Shown piece by piece: positions 54,129-63,643 of a stretch of 64,000 nucleotides of DNA. This DNA comes from Ferriphaselus sp. R-1. Its GTDB lineage: Bacteria > Pseudomonadota > Gammaproteobacteria > Burkholderiales > Gallionellaceae. The notes beneath the pieces were generated by a model. That model searched no databases and had not been told where the DNA came from. It saw only the letters and a list, made by a program, of their open reading frames with translations. Every line of letters starts with the position of its first letter. The stretch's first letter is position 1. Both the position numbers and the translations under genes were made by a program. The stretch lies in assembly GCF_000746095.1 (NCBI RefSeq), contig NZ_JQKP01000001.1:310001-374000 (forward strand), read 5' to 3'.

Positions 54129-54968
54129 TCAGGCAGCGCTGGTGTCGGGCGTGCGCTCGGCCTGTAGCAGATGGACGCGGCGGCTATCGCCCCGCAACAC
54201 GGTGAACTCCAGGCCGCCCAGCGATACGCGCTCGCCTCGCCGGGGGAGTTTGCCGAAGGCCTGAACCACCAGTCCGCCCACGGTATCGCACTCTTCGTCG
54301 CTGAAACTGCTGCCGGTGGCCTCGTTGAAATCCGCGATCTCGGTGGCCGCCTTGACCCGCCAGGCATCCGAGCCGTTGGCGATGATGTTGTCCTCGTCCT
54401 CGTCGAAGTCGTATTCGTCCTCGATGTCACCCACGATCTGCTCCAGCACGTCCTCGATGGTCACCATGCCGGACACTCCACCGTATTCATCGACCACCAG
54501 AGCGATATGGTTGCGGTTGCTGCGGAACTCGCGCAGCAGCACGTTGAGGCGCTTGGATTCCGGCACGAACACCGCCGGGCGCAGCATGTCGCGCACCTCG
54601 AACCCTTCGCCCGCATAGATGCGCAGCAGATCCTTGGCCAGCAGGATGCCGACGATGTTGTCCTTGGCCCCGTCGATCACCGGAAAGCGCGAGTGCGCCG
54701 TCTCGATCACGTAGGGCAGGAACTGGTCCGGCGGCAGGCTGATGTCGATCACATCCATCTGCGCGCGCGGGATCATGATCTCGCGCACCGGGCGCTCCGA
54801 TACCTGGATCACGCCTTCCATCATGGACAGCGCGTCGGCATCGAGCAGGTTGCGATCGTAAGCGTGGTTGAGGACTTCGATGAGCTGCTCGCGGTCTTCC
54901 GGTTCGCGTAGCAGCAGGGTGGACAAACGTTCAAGCCAGGTCGGCTTGTTACTCTCTGGGTCGTTCAT
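54129..54968 (-). CDS. corC: CorC/HlyC-type CBS-domain protein
   Basis: A 279-aa protein. Two CBS domains (IMIPRAQMDVIDI onward, then VLLREFRSNRNHIALVVDEYGGVSGMVTIEDVLEQIVGDIEDE) and a C-terminal CorC_HlyC domain (TVGGLVVQAFGKLPRRGE, FTVLRGDSRRV). No transmembrane domain, as in E. coli YbeX/CorC. Linked to Mg2+/Co2+ handling and ribosome metabolism. It follows ybeY by seven bases on the minus strand. Confidence 0.94.
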   Translation of the reverse strand: MNDPESNKPTWLERLSTLLLREPEDREQLIEVLNHAYDRNLLDADALSMMEGVIQVSERPVREIMIPRAQMDVIDISLPPDQFLPYVIETAHSRFPVIDGAKDNIVGILLAKDLLRIYAGEGFEVRDMLRPAVFVPESKRLNVLLREFRSNRNHIALVVDEYGGVSGMVTIEDVLEQIVGDIEDEYDFDEDEDNIIANGSDAWRVKAATEIADFNEATGSSFSDEECDTVGGLVVQAFGKLPRRGERVSLGGLEFTVLRGDSRRVHLLQAERTPDTSAA

Positions 54969-54975
54969 TGCAAAT

Positions 54976-55416
54976 TCATGGGGTTACGGCGTAGGGCGCA
55001 GGATAACCCATTTTCAGCATCAACGCAGTCTCGCGTGCTTCCATCTCGGTTGCATCTTCGTCGTGGTCATGGTCATAGCCTTGCAGATGCAGTGCCGCAT
55101 GCAGCGCCAGATGCGCGTAATGCGCTTCCAGCGATTTGCCTTGCTCCGCAGCTTCTTTTTCCACCACCGGCGCGCAGATCACCACATCGCCATACAGCGG
55201 CGAGCTGTCGTCATAGACGAACGTCAGCACATTGGTCGCGTAATCCTTGCCGCGATACGCCAGATTCAGCGCCCGCCCCTCGATCTCGTCCACGATACGC
55301 AACGCCACTTGCACATCCTGCTCCAGCGCCCGCTGAAACCAGCGGCGGAACTGCGGACGAGTCGGGATTTTGGCGGCATTGCTGGCGTATTGAACCGAGA
55401 GAGAGAGTTTGTGCAT
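54976..55416 (-). CDS. ybeY: Endoribonuclease YbeY (rRNA maturation)
   Basis: A 146-aa protein with the metal site [14 protein letters not shown] (H-x3-H-x5-H) and [10 protein letters not shown]. Start at 55416. It takes part in 16S rRNA 3'-end maturation and ribosome quality control. The usual upstream phoH (ybeZ) is missing; miaB is the next gene up, across a 351-bp gap. Confidence 0.95.
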   Translation of the reverse strand: MHKLSLSVQYASNAAKIPTRPQFRRWFQRALEQDVQVALRIVDEIEGRALNLAYRGKDYATNVLTFVYDDSSPLYGDVVICAPVVEKEAAEQGKSLEAHYAHLALHAALHLQGYDHDHDEDATEMEARETALMLKMGYPAPYAVTP

Positions 55417-55647
55417 AAAGGCTTTCAGCCGGGATGGGGGACGAATTCTAGCAAACACGGGCAGGTGAGGGAGGGAAAGAAAAGGTTGTGCTACGTCCCG
55501 AATCTCACTTTCCGCAACTGCAGGCTGGGGTAAGTTGCGAACCCCAGCAGGGCCAGGCATGTTGCGAGAAAGCTAAGGTGCCGGGGCTCGTACCTGCCAC
55601 AGTCTACCGGGCTGCGTGCACGATAATCTTGGGAGCTGGGTGTGAAG

Positions 55648-55760
55648 CCCGTTCGTCCTGAGCGTAGGCGGCAGCCGCCTACGTACTCAGGGCGAGTGCT
55701 GCTGAACCACGCCGGAAAAGTTGAGGGTGTATGCCCTTCGACAAGCTCAGGGCGAACGGG
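55648..55760. repeat. MITE-like element with 16-bp terminal inverted repeats
   Basis: CCCGTTCGTCCTGAGC (55648-55663) and GCTCAGGGCGAACGGG (55745-55760) match at 15 of 16 positions in inverse orientation. Smaller hairpins occur inside (GTAGGCGGC/GCCGCCTAC and a CCCTTCGACAAGCTCAGGG segment). No ORF. It fills the ybeY-miaB gap where phoH normally lies. The rest of 55417-55767 shows nothing recognisable. Confidence 0.8.
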
Positions 55761-55767
55761 GCGCGCA

Positions 55768-57099
55768 TTAAGCGGCTAACACCAGTTCGCCGCGCAGGGT
55801 GTGGGCCCAGACTTCGGTGATGTGGATGTCCACGAAGCGGCCTATCATGCCGGGCGATCCGGCGAAGTTGACCACCCGGTTGTTGTCGGTGCGGCCCGCC
55901 AGTTCGTGCTCATTCTTTTTGGACACGCCTTCGACCACCACGCGCTGCACCGTGCCGACCATGTTCTGGCTGATGGCGGCTTCCAGTTCGCTGATGCGCG
56001 CTTGCAGGCGGTGCAGCCGTGCGAGCTTGACCTCGGATGGTACTTCGTCCGGCATGTCGGCGGCGGGGGTGCCGGGGCGCGGGCTGTAGACGAAGCTGAA
56101 GCTGGCATCGAAGCCGACATCGTCGATCAGCTTCATGGTGGCTTCGAAATCGGCTTCGGTCTCGCCAGGGAAGCCGACGATGAAGTCGGAGGCGATGGAA
56201 ATGTCCGGACGGGCGGCGCGCAGGCGGCGGATGACGGACTTGTATTCCAGCGCCGTGTAACCGCGCTTCATCGCCGCCAGGATGCGGTCGGAACCGGCTT
56301 GCACCGGCAGGTGCAAATGGCTGACCAACTTGGGCGTGGTGGCGTAGAGGTCGATCAGGCGCTGGTTCATCTCTTTGGGATGCGAGGTGGTGTAGCGGAT
56401 GCGCTGCACGCCGGGCAGGGCGGCGATGGCCTGCACCAGATAGGCGAAGTCGGCGATGTCGCCGTCTTCCAACTCGCCGCGCCAGGCGTTCACGTTCTGT
56501 CCCAGCAGGGTGATCTCGCCCACGCCTTGTGCGGTCAGCGTCTCGATCTCGCGCGTCACGTCGGCGAACGGGCGGGAGACCTCGTCGCCTCGGGTGTAGG
56601 GCACGACGCAAAAGGTACAGTACTTGCTGCAGCCTTCCATGATGGCGACAAAGGCCGTTCCCGCAGTGGTCTGTGGGGCAGGCAGGTGGTCGAACTTCTC
56701 GATCTCGGGGAAGCTCACGTCCACCTGGGCGCGACCGCTGGCACGGCGCGCGGCGATGAGTTGCGGCAGGCGGTGCAGTGTTTGCGGGCCGAACACCACG
56801 TCCACATAGGGCGCGCGCTTGACGATGGAATCGCCCTCCTGGCTGGCCACGCAGCCGCCCACGCCGATGATGAGGTTGGGATTGGTGCGTTTGAGGTCGC
56901 GCACCCGACCGAGGTCGGAGAACACTTTCTCCTGCGCCTTTTCGCGCACCGAGCAGGTGTTGAACAGGATCACGTCGGCGTCATCCGGCGTGGCGGTGGG
57001 TTCCATGCCTTCGCAGGCGCGCAGCACGTCCGCCATCTTGTCCGAGTCGTACTCGTTCATCTGGCAGCCGTAGGTCTTGATATACAGTTTGTTCGTCAC
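55768..57099 (-). CDS. miaB: tRNA-2-methylthio-N6-dimethylallyladenosine synthase
   Basis: A 443-aa radical-SAM methylthiotransferase. UPF0004 domain with three cysteines ([35 protein letters not shown]), radical SAM cluster CSKYCTFC, and a C-terminal TRAM domain. It thiomethylates i6A37 made by MiaA. GTG at 57099 gives the usual [13 protein letters not shown] start; 57135 (GTG) is an alternative. Neither has a clear Shine-Dalgarno. Confidence 0.96.
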   Translation of the reverse strand: MTNKLYIKTYGCQMNEYDSDKMADVLRACEGMEPTATPDDADVILFNTCSVREKAQEKVFSDLGRVRDLKRTNPNLIIGVGGCVASQEGDSIVKRAPYVDVVFGPQTLHRLPQLIAARRASGRAQVDVSFPEIEKFDHLPAPQTTAGTAFVAIMEGCSKYCTFCVVPYTRGDEVSRPFADVTREIETLTAQGVGEITLLGQNVNAWRGELEDGDIADFAYLVQAIAALPGVQRIRYTTSHPKEMNQRLIDLYATTPKLVSHLHLPVQAGSDRILAAMKRGYTALEYKSVIRRLRAARPDISIASDFIVGFPGETEADFEATMKLIDDVGFDASFSFVYSPRPGTPAADMPDEVPSEVKLARLHRLQARISELEAAISQNMVGTVQRVVVEGVSKKNEHELAGRTDNNRVVNFAGSPGMIGRFVDIHITEVWAHTLRGELVLAA

Positions 57100-57375
57100 G
57101 GGAGAGGCTCGATCTGAGCGGCGCTCAAGGCGCACGGGGGAGGTATTAAACCCCGATAACCTTCAGGATGCAACGCCCGCAAATATGCGAGCGGGGGCCG
57201 GGCACTGGGCCGGTGATAGCGTAAGATGAGCGTGCTGGATCGCTATACCCGCACAAAATTAAAGGCTTATAAAAAATGTGACTATTTCCTGATAAATTTA
57301 CTTATATAATAAAAAAAGAATCACTCAACTATTTCGGTGGTTGAGGTTTATATAACTAAAATCAGGGATAGAACT
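57100..57375 (+). promoter_or_regulatory. AT-rich promoter/leader of the first 31-aa microprotein
   Basis: After the miaB start the composition turns sharply AT-rich. A perfect TATAAT lies at 57305-57310; no good -35 is seen at 16-18 bp. A CTCAAC/GTTGAG hairpin follows in the leader (about 57323-57346). No ORF of note. Confidence 0.45.
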
Positions 57376-57471
57376 ATGGCCATCATCGCTACAATTTCAG
57401 CTGCTGCAACTGTTTTGATCGCAGTCGGTTTTTCTGTTTTCATGATCTTTGAGTTGTTCAAGAGCAAATAA
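57376..57471 (+). CDS. 31-aa single-TM microprotein A
   Basis: ATG AT 57376 to TAA at 57471 encodes 31 residues: a short polar start, a hydrophobic helix (ISAAATVLIAVGFSVFMIF) and a Lys-ending tail ELFKSK. It is paralogous to the ORF 170 bp downstream: 18 of 31 residues are identical. No Shine-Dalgarno as strong as that of the second copy is visible (GGGATAGAACT). Codons GTT, GCT, GTC and TTT prevail. Topology is probably N-out with a cytoplasmic Lys tail. I know no family for it; small subunits of respiratory complexes (CydX, CcoQ) look similar in size only. Confidence 0.7.
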   Translation: MAIIATISAAATVLIAVGFSVFMIFELFKSK

Positions 57472-57478
57472 ACGGCTC

Positions 57479-57497
57479 CGGGGCGGTTCTCGCCCCG
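57479..57497 (+). terminator. Hairpin after microprotein A
   Basis: CGGGGCG / CGCCCCG, 7-bp perfect stem with a 5-base loop, followed by a pyrimidine-rich run (CATCTTCTCTCC). A weak terminator or attenuator that may separate the two microprotein genes. Confidence 0.6.
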
Positions 57498-57564
57498 CAT
57501 CTTCTCTCCTGTTTCGATATGTCTGCGCTGGTTGCGCCGGGCTGGTTCGCCTATGAAAGATAGT

Positions 57565-57592
57565 TTGCCGCAGGGATGAATTATGCTAGGAT
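57565..57592 (+). promoter_or_regulatory. Candidate promoter of microprotein B
   Basis: TTGCCG (57565-57570) and TAGGAT (57587-57592) with a 16-bp spacer, about 50 bp before the strong ribosome site of the second microprotein. Confidence 0.35.
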
Positions 57593-57641
57593 TGCCTCCG
57601 GGTTTGGCTGTATCCGTTGTCAATTCAAGGAGGAGAGAAGA

Positions 57642-57737
57642 ATGTCTATCGTTGCTACCGTTTCTGCTATCGGCACTGTGGTTATCGCTGTTGGTTTTGC
57701 CCTGTTCATGGTGAAAGAGACCCTGTCCAGCAAATAA
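57642..57737 (+). CDS. 31-aa single-TM microprotein B
   Basis: ATG 57642 to TAA 57737, 31 residues: SIVATVSAIGTVVIAVGFAL helix, then FMVKETLSSK. The ribosome site AAGGAGGAGAG is nearly ideal and the codons (GTT, GCT, ATC, GGT, CTG) are those of highly expressed genes, so this is very probably a real and abundant protein. Paralogue of microprotein A (58% identity, no gaps). A strong terminator follows and then a cytochrome b561 gene, which suggests a role at a membrane electron-transfer complex (inference). Confidence 0.8.
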   Translation: MSIVATVSAIGTVVIAVGFALFMVKETLSSK

Positions 57738-57757
57738 TACCGCAGTGAGCAGTACCT

Positions 57758-57790
57758 TGAAAAACTCCAGCAAGTCTGGAGTTTTTTGTT
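57758..57790 (+). terminator. Terminator after microprotein B
   Basis: AAAAACTCCAG / CTGGAGTTTTTT stem with loop CAAGT and a T run. Confidence 0.92.
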
Positions 57791-57814
57791 TATCAGGCTA
57801 TCTCGGAGGTGTTT

Positions 57815-58357
57815 ATGTGGCGTAACTCGATGACTCATTTCGGCTTGTTGGCGCGAGCGTTCCATTGGGGGATGACGCTGCTGATCATCGTCGTCCTGCT
57901 CGGAGTTGAGTTGCATGAGCTGTTCCCTAAGGGCTCCGCTGTGCGAGGGGCTTTCATGACCGCCCATTTTCAGGGCGGACTGTTGGTGTTCGCCTTGGTG
58001 TGGGTGCGTTTGCTGAATGTGCTCACTGATCGAGCTCCCATCATCGAGCCAGTCCTGACCGCCGGGAAGGAAAAGATGTCCGTGCTGGTCAAGTTCGGTC
58101 TGTACTTTTGCATGATCGCGCTTCCTCTGTTGGGGGTGCTCGACATGCAGGCTGCCGACAAACCTCTGACCTTCCTGGGGCTTTCCTTGCCTGTGCTGAT
58201 CGGGGTGAATCCAACGATGGCGCACGACCTGAAGGAGCTGCATGAGACGGTGGGCAACTTCATGATCGGGCTGATCCTGTTGCATGTGGTGGCTGCTTTC
58301 TGGCATCACCTGGTGTTGCGCGACACTGCGTTGCAAAGGATGTTGCGTCCGCGTTGA
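57815..58357 (+). CDS. Cytochrome b561-family membrane protein
   Basis: A 180-aa protein from the ATG with GGAGG seven bases before it. Four TM helices with candidate heme-ligand histidines: ARAFHWGMTLLIIVVLLG, MTAHFQGGLLVFALVW, and in the last helices LKELHETVGNFMIGLILLHVVAAFWHH. This is the YodB/CybB pattern of a diheme quinol-oxidising b-type cytochrome. It could pass electrons between quinone and a periplasmic acceptor. It lies directly after the microprotein pair, though a terminator intervenes. Confidence 0.9.
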   Translation: MWRNSMTHFGLLARAFHWGMTLLIIVVLLGVELHELFPKGSAVRGAFMTAHFQGGLLVFALVWVRLLNVLTDRAPIIEPVLTAGKEKMSVLVKFGLYFCMIALPLLGVLDMQAADKPLTFLGLSLPVLIGVNPTMAHDLKELHETVGNFMIGLILLHVVAAFWHHLVLRDTALQRMLRPR

Positions 58358-58430
58358 CCTAAGTTTTTGCTGACGGCTGCCGATACTTTGTTCAAGAGTG
58401 TCAAGTAATCAAAGCGGAAGGAGGTGTGCC

Positions 58431-58640
58431 GTGGCTATCGTCAGAATGGATATGGGCAGCTATGAAGTCGAGCGTGGTGCGGGATCACCTTGTGATCCAC
58501 GTCCCTGCGAAATGATCACCGGGCGTTCGTTGTTGCTTAGGCAGGCCGAGTCGATCGAGTTTTATGGGTCGTTGCCGAGTTCGATGGTCGGCGTGGATGT
58601 CGAGAGTTTCTTGCGGCGGATGTCTCCCCATCAAGATTGA
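58431..58640 (+). CDS. Small hypothetical protein (69 aa)
   Basis: GTG start after GGAAGGAGGTGTGCC, a near-perfect ribosome site, and a terminator 22 bp after the stop. The product MAIVRMDMGSYEVERGAGS... has two cysteines (CDPRPCEM), no TM helix, and an amphipathic C-terminus. No homologue recognised. Signals for translation and termination make it a likely real gene, perhaps co-expressed with cytochrome b561. Confidence 0.6.
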   Translation: MAIVRMDMGSYEVERGAGSPCDPRPCEMITGRSLLLRQAESIEFYGSLPSSMVGVDVESFLRRMSPHQD

Positions 58641-58661
58641 TCGGCTGGAGGATGATGGATG

Positions 58662-58692
58662 CGGGCCGGTGCTGACCGGCCCGTTCTTTTGG
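58662..58692 (+). terminator. Terminator of the small hypothetical gene
   Basis: CGGGCCGGT / ACCGGCCCG 9-bp stem with loop GCTG, followed by TTCTTTT. Confidence 0.88.
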
Positions 58693-58935
58693 CCGGTTCC
58701 CTGGTCAGGAGTTGGAGTGAAGACAATTAATCCGTTGGCCGGCGACATAAAGTGTTATTGTGCGCCCCGTCGCATGTCGTGACGTTCCGTGTAACCAGAG
58801 TAACCGAATGAGTCTCCCTCCTTACACTCGAAGCGGGTCCGCTTTGAATGCTGGCAAATTCCAAGTCGTGGTAAGTGGGTGTGCAGCCTGTGGCTGTCCT
58901 ATCGGTGCGGCGGTACGTGGGGAGTGTTGTGCTAA
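58693..58935. other. Intergenic interval without recognised features
   Basis: Between the small gene's terminator and the tRNA-Leu terminator. Short ORFs in it (for example from 58760) run through the tRNA on the wrong strand and look like chance. Confidence 0.5.
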
Positions 58936-58938
58936 AAA

Positions 58939-58965
58939 CAAAAAAGGAACGTACGAATACGTTCC
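58939..58965 (-). terminator. Terminator of tRNA-Leu
   Basis: On the minus strand GGAACGTA / TACGTTCC with a TTCG loop runs into TTTTTT, 10 bp after the tRNA 3' end. Confidence 0.9.
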
Positions 58966-58975
58966 TTCTATTGTT

Positions 58976-59060
58976 TGGTGCCCAGAAGAGGACTCGAACC
59001 TCCACACCTTGCGGCACACGGACCTGAACCGTGCGCGTCTACCAATTCCGCCATCTGGGC
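58976..59060 (-). tRNA. tRNA-Leu (anticodon CAG), CCA encoded
   Basis: 85 nt on the minus strand. Acceptor GCCCAGA/TCTGGGC with discriminator A and an encoded CCA. D arm GGAATTGGTAGACGC, anticodon stem CACGG/CCGTG enclosing TTCAGGT (CAG), long variable arm (TGCCGCAAGGTGT) of class II, and TTCGAGT T-loop. It reads CUG, the dominant Leu codon here. Confidence 0.97.
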
Positions 59061-59111
59061 AAGCAGCCTTGCTGAGGGCGCGAAATATAATTGTTTGAGG
59101 AATGACTGTCA

Positions 59112-61364
59112 ATGACAAAGAAGAAAAAAAGTGTGCGTGAGCTGGATCCGTTTCTGGAGCGCGAGCGTGAGCAGTATGAGAACCCGTTGCCGAGCCGTGA
59201 ATATATCCTGCAGATATTGAGCGATCAGGGTGCGCCGGTCGTCGAAGAGGCGCTGTACGAGCTGCTGCATATAGAGTTGAGCGAAGAGGCGCTGTTCTCG
59301 CGCCGTCTGCGAGCGATGGAGCGCGACGGCCAGATCATGCGCAACCGCCGCAATGCGATCTGCATGGTGGACAAGCTCGATCTGATCAAGGGCAAGGTAC
59401 AGGGCCATCCCGATGGCTTCGGTTTCCTGGTGCCCGAAGACGGCAGCGGCGATCTGGTGCTGTCGGCCAAAGAGATGCACAAGGTGTTGCATGGCGATAC
59501 GGTGATGGCGCGGGTGTCCGGCCAGGATCGCAAGGGTCGTCGCGAGGGCCATATCGTCGAGGTGCTGGAGCGCGGCAACAGCCGCGTGGTCGGTCGGTTG
59601 TACGAGGAGCATGGCATCCTGTTCGTGGTGGCGGAAAACCGTCGTATCTCGCAGGACATCCTGGTAGCACCGGGCGGGGCGGGCGAAGCCAAGGTCGGGC
59701 AGGGGGTGGGGCTGGAGATCGTGCAGCATCCGAACAAGCATGCTCAGCCCATCGGCCGCGTGGTCGAAGTGCTGGGCAATTACGCCGATCCCGGCATGGA
59801 GATCGAGATCGCCCTGCGCAAGCACGACTTGCCGCATGAGTTCCCGCACGCGGTCGAGAAGCAGGCCAAGGGCTTCAGCCAGACCGTGGTCGAATCCGAC
59901 TGGGCCGGGCGCGAGGACATCCGTCATCTGCCACTGGTCACCATCGACGGCGAGACGGCGCGCGATTTTGACGATGCCGTGTACTGCGAGCCCAAGGGCA
60001 AGGGTTACCGGCTGGTGGTGGCCATCGCCGATGTCAGCCATTATGTGCAGCCGCACGACGCGCTGGACAAGGAAGCGCTGCTGCGCGGCAACTCGGTCTA
60101 CTTCCCGCGTCGCGTCATCCCCATGCTGCCGGAAGAACTGTCCAACGGCCTGTGTTCGATCAATCCGCAGGTGGATCGCCTGTGCATGGTGTGCGATATG
60201 GAGATCACCGGCGCGGGCGAGATCCGCCGCTATCGTTTCTACCCTTCCGTGATGCACTCGCACGCCCGCCTGACCTACAACCAGGTCGCGGCGATGCTGG
60301 CGGAGCCGGAAGGTGACGAAGCACGGCAGTTTGCTACCGTGTTGCCCCACGTCCAGAACCTCTACGAATTGTTCCAGCGCTTGCTAACTGCGCGCGAGAA
60401 GCGCGGCGCGATCGACTTCGAGACCGTCGAGACGCAGATGGTGTTCACCGAGCAGGGCAAGATCGAGCGCATCGTGCCGGTGAAGCGTAACGACGCGCAC
60501 CGCCTGATTGAGGAATGCATGCTGGCCGCCAACGTCTGCGCGGCGCGCTTCCTGGAGGAACACAAGCACCATGTGCTGTATCGCTGCCACCAAGGGCCGA
60601 CACCGGAGAAGCTGACCGCGTTGCGCGAGTTCCTCGGTGAGTTCGGCTTGCAGTTGACTGGCGAAGATACGCCGCAGGCGGGCGACTATTCCAAGGTGCT
60701 CAAGCGCGTCAAGGGGCGCCCCGATGCGCCGCTGCTGCAAACCGTGATGTTGCGCTCCCTGCGTCAGGCGGTGTACGACCCCGAGAACGTCGGTCACTTC
60801 GGTTTGGGCTACGAGGCCTACGCGCACTTTACTTCGCCGATCCGCCGTTATCCCGATCTGCTGGTGCATCGCGCCATCAAGGCGGTGTTGCACAAGAAGC
60901 AATACCAGCCCGGGCAGGCCTGGGAGGCGCTGGGCGAACATTGTTCGATGACCGAACGCCGCGCCGACGATGCCACCCGCGACGTGGAAGCCTGGCTGAA
61001 GTGTTTCTACATGCGAGATCACTTGGGCAGCGTGTTCCCCGGCACCATCTCGTCCGTTACCGGCTTCGGCCTGTTCGTGTCGCTGGACGACATCTACACC
61101 GAGGGGCTGGTGCACGTCTCCGAGTTGGGCGAGGACTATTTCCATTTCGATGCCGCCCGTCACCAGATGCTGGGCGAGCGCAGCGGCCAGCGTTACCGTC
61201 TGGGCGACCGCGTGCGCGTGCGCGTGGTGCGTGTGGACATGGAAAGCCTGCGCATCGACTTCGTGCTGGATGGCGCACCGCTGCGCTACGGCAACCCCGA
61301 CCGCGCTGACGCACCCGCGCCCAAAACCGCCAGCAAACCTGCCGCCAAGAAGAGGAAGAAATAA
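59112..61364 (+). CDS. rnr: Ribonuclease R
   Basis: A 750-aa 3'-5' exoribonuclease: N-terminal helix-turn-helix, two cold-shock domains, RNB domain with [17 protein letters not shown] (catalytic Asp cluster) and [13 protein letters not shown], an S1 domain ([19 protein letters not shown]), and a short Lys/Ala-rich tail. It degrades structured RNA. One-base overlap with rlmB (TAATG). Confidence 0.97.
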   Translation: MTKKKKSVRELDPFLEREREQYENPLPSREYILQILSDQGAPVVEEALYELLHIELSEEALFSRRLRAMERDGQIMRNRRNAICMVDKLDLIKGKVQGHPDGFGFLVPEDGSGDLVLSAKEMHKVLHGDTVMARVSGQDRKGRREGHIVEVLERGNSRVVGRLYEEHGILFVVAENRRISQDILVAPGGAGEAKVGQGVGLEIVQHPNKHAQPIGRVVEVLGNYADPGMEIEIALRKHDLPHEFPHAVEKQAKGFSQTVVESDWAGREDIRHLPLVTIDGETARDFDDAVYCEPKGKGYRLVVAIADVSHYVQPHDALDKEALLRGNSVYFPRRVIPMLPEELSNGLCSINPQVDRLCMVCDMEITGAGEIRRYRFYPSVMHSHARLTYNQVAAMLAEPEGDEARQFATVLPHVQNLYELFQRLLTAREKRGAIDFETVETQMVFTEQGKIERIVPVKRNDAHRLIEECMLAANVCAARFLEEHKHHVLYRCHQGPTPEKLTALREFLGEFGLQLTGEDTPQAGDYSKVLKRVKGRPDAPLLQTVMLRSLRQAVYDPENVGHFGLGYEAYAHFTSPIRRYPDLLVHRAIKAVLHKKQYQPGQAWEALGEHCSMTERRADDATRDVEAWLKCFYMRDHLGSVFPGTISSVTGFGLFVSLDDIYTEGLVHVSELGEDYFHFDAARHQMLGERSGQRYRLGDRVRVRVVRVDMESLRIDFVLDGAPLRYGNPDRADAPAPKTASKPAAKKRKK

Positions 61365-62104
61365 TGGCCGACCTGAGACTGATCCACGGCTTCCATGCCG
61401 TCACCGCGCGTTTGCGACAGCGCGCCGACAGTATCCACGAGATCTACGTGCAATCCGAACGCCGCGACCAGCGCGCGCGCGACCTGCTCAAGCAGGCCGA
61501 GCAGCAGGGCGTGCGCGTCATCATGGTCGATGCCAAGCGCCTGGATGGACTGGCGGGCGGCAATCGCCACCAGGGGGTCGCTGCCCGCGTCGATGCCAGC
61601 CAGCGCGTTCAGCATCTCGAAGACGTGCTTGATACGCTGGAGGAAGCGCCGCTGCTGCTGGTGCTGGACGGCGTGACCGACCCGCACAATCTCGGCGCGT
61701 GTCTGCGCAGTGCGGATGCCTTTGGTGTCCACGCCGTGATCGCGCCCAAGGATAGAGCAGTCGGCATCAACGCCACGGTGGAAAAGGTCGCCTGCGGCGC
61801 AGCCGAGACCGTGCCCTACATCACCGTCACCAACATTTCGCGCACCCTCAAGGAGTTGCAGGAGCGCGGCATCTGGGTAGTTGGTGCGGCAGGCGAGGCG
61901 ACCACCAGCCTCAACGAGTTCCGTCACACCGGCCCGCTGGCCTGGGTGCTGGGAGCCGAGGGCGAAGGCCTGCGCCGCCTCACCCGCGAGACTTGCGATG
62001 AGTTGGTGAAGATACCGATGCTGGGCAGCGTCGAAAGCCTGAACGTCTCGGTGAGTACCGGCATCTGCCTGTTCGAGGCGCGGCGGCAGCGGGCGGCGGG
62101 TTGA
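61364..62104 (+). CDS. rlmB: 23S rRNA Gm2251 methyltransferase
   Basis: A 246-aa SPOUT methyltransferase: N-terminal ribosomal substrate domain, [19 protein letters not shown] (motif 1), [13 protein letters not shown] (motif 2) and [22 protein letters not shown] (motif 3). It methylates G2251. The pair rnr-rlmB is conserved in proteobacteria. Confidence 0.97.
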   Translation: MADLRLIHGFHAVTARLRQRADSIHEIYVQSERRDQRARDLLKQAEQQGVRVIMVDAKRLDGLAGGNRHQGVAARVDASQRVQHLEDVLDTLEEAPLLLVLDGVTDPHNLGACLRSADAFGVHAVIAPKDRAVGINATVEKVACGAAETVPYITVTNISRTLKELQERGIWVVGAAGEATTSLNEFRHTGPLAWVLGAEGEGLRRLTRETCDELVKIPMLGSVESLNVSVSTGICLFEARRQRAAG

Positions 62105-62231
62105 GGCATCGGACCTGCTTACCACTGACCGTTTTCTCGTGGAAACTGTCTTGGGTGAGCGGGCTCCTCTTTCGGGATGGGGAAAAATCCAGTAGAGTGG
62201 CCTCCCCAAAAACAACAAAGCGAGTAGAACC

Positions 62232-62462
62232 ATGAGCGCAAAAGGGCAACAGTTACAAGACCCGTTCCTGAACACGCTGCGCAAAGAGCATGTGCAGGTC
62301 GCCATCTACCTGGTGAACGGCATCAAGCTGCAGGGCCAGGTCGAGTCGTTCGATCAATACGTGGTGCTGCTTAAGAACACCGTGACCCAGATGGTCTACA
62401 AGCATGCGATCTCGACCATCGTTCCGGCGCGCGCGGTCACCATCCCCTACGACGCTGATTGA
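62232..62462 (+). CDS. hfq: RNA chaperone Hfq
   Basis: A 76-aa protein, shorter at the C-terminus than E. coli Hfq. Sm1 is [19 protein letters not shown] and Sm2 is the YKHAIST motif, with the rim Arg-type region ending PARAV. It matches sRNAs to mRNAs. The stop overlaps hflX by one base. Confidence 0.97.
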   Translation: MSAKGQQLQDPFLNTLRKEHVQVAIYLVNGIKLQGQVESFDQYVVLLKNTVTQMVYKHAISTIVPARAVTIPYDAD

Positions 62463-63643
62463 TGTCGGCCAGTAAACCGGCCACGGAAGTGGCGGTTCTG
62501 GTCAGCCTGAATTTCGGCGAGCCGGATTACGCCGAGAGCCGCGAGGAGCTGCGCCTGCTGGCGGAAAGTGCTGGCGTGAACGTGTGTGCGATGGTCGAGG
62601 GGCGGCGCTATCGGCCCGATCCTTCGCTGTTCGCCGGCAGCGGCAAGGTCGACGAGATCGCCTCCATCGCCGAGCAGCACGAGGCCAGCGTCGTCATCTT
62701 CAACCACGATCTTTCCCCGGCGCAGATGCGCAATCTGACCGCGCGCATGAACATCCGCGTGATCGATCGCACCATGCTGATCCTCGACATCTTTGCCTTG
62801 CGGGCGAACAGCCACGAGGGCAAGGTGCAGGTCGAGCTGGCCCAGCTCAAATATCTTTCCACGCGTCTGGTCGGCCTGAATCAGGACATGGGGCAGCAGA
62901 AGTTCGCTGTGGGAGCGCGCGGTCCCGGCGAGACTCAGCTCGAACTGGACAGGCGCAAGCTGGCGCGGCGGGTCGAGCTGCTCAATGATCGGCTGAAGCA
63001 ATTGAAGAAGCAGCGCGCCTTGCAGCGCCGCGCGCGGCAGCGCAACGCGGTGTTGTCGGTATCCATCGTCGGCTACACCAATGCCGGAAAGTCCACTATG
63101 TTCAACCGGCTGACCCAGGCGGGCGTGTACGCCGCCAATCAGCTGTTCGCCACGTTGGATACCACCTCGCGCCGCATCTGGCTGCCGGGGCAGGCGAGTG
63201 AAGAGGATGGGAGGGTAGTGGGTTCGCAAGTGGTGGTGTCGGACACGGTCGGCTTCATCCGTCACCTCCCGCACGGCCTGGTGGCGGCGTTCCGTGGCAC
63301 GCTGGAAGAGACGGCGCAGGCCGATCTGTTGCTGCATGTGGTGGACATCAACAGCCCGGACCGCGACATCCAGATCGCCGAGGTGAACAAGGTGCTGGGC
63401 GAGATCGATGCCGACCAGATCCCGCAGGTGCTGGTGTTCAACAAGATCGATCTGGTAGGCTTGCCTGCCAGTGTCGAGCGGGACGAGTGTGGTAGAATCT
63501 GCCGCGTTTGCCTGAGCTCCAAGACGGGCGAAGGCATGGATGGATTGAGGCAGGCGCTGGTCGAGGCCAATGAGCAAAGTCAGGTGGCGCAATCGCGTCC
63601 GGTGGAAGAACCAACTCAGCAAGACGAGACGACATGGGATTGA
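62462..63643 (+). CDS. hflX: GTPase HflX
   Basis: A 393-aa protein. N-terminal HflX domain (LFAGSGKVDEIASI, GPGETQLELDRR), GTPase with GYTNAGKSTMFN (G1), DTVGFIRHLPH (G3) and VFNKIDLVG (G4). It splits stalled ribosomes. ATG 62462 is chosen over TTG 62459. Overlaps hflK by ten bases. Confidence 0.96.
   Translation: MSASKPATEVAVLVSLNFGEPDYAESREELRLLAESAGVNVCAMVEGRRYRPDPSLFAGSGKVDEIASIAEQHEASVVIFNHDLSPAQMRNLTARMNIRVIDRTMLILDIFALRANSHEGKVQVELAQLKYLSTRLVGLNQDMGQQKFAVGARGPGETQLELDRRKLARRVELLNDRLKQLKKQRALQRRARQRNAVLSVSIVGYTNAGKSTMFNRLTQAGVYAANQLFATLDTTSRRIWLPGQASEEDGRVVGSQVVVSDTVGFIRHLPHGLVAAFRGTLEETAQADLLLHVVDINSPDRDIQIAEVNKVLGEIDADQIPQVLVFNKIDLVGLPASVERDECGRICRVCLSSKTGEGMDGLRQALVEANEQSQVAQSRPVEEPTQQDETTWD

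Noticed and set aside
58822-59118. ORF running through the tRNA-Leu region on the minus strand
   Set aside because: It spans the tRNA gene and its terminator and has no family signature.
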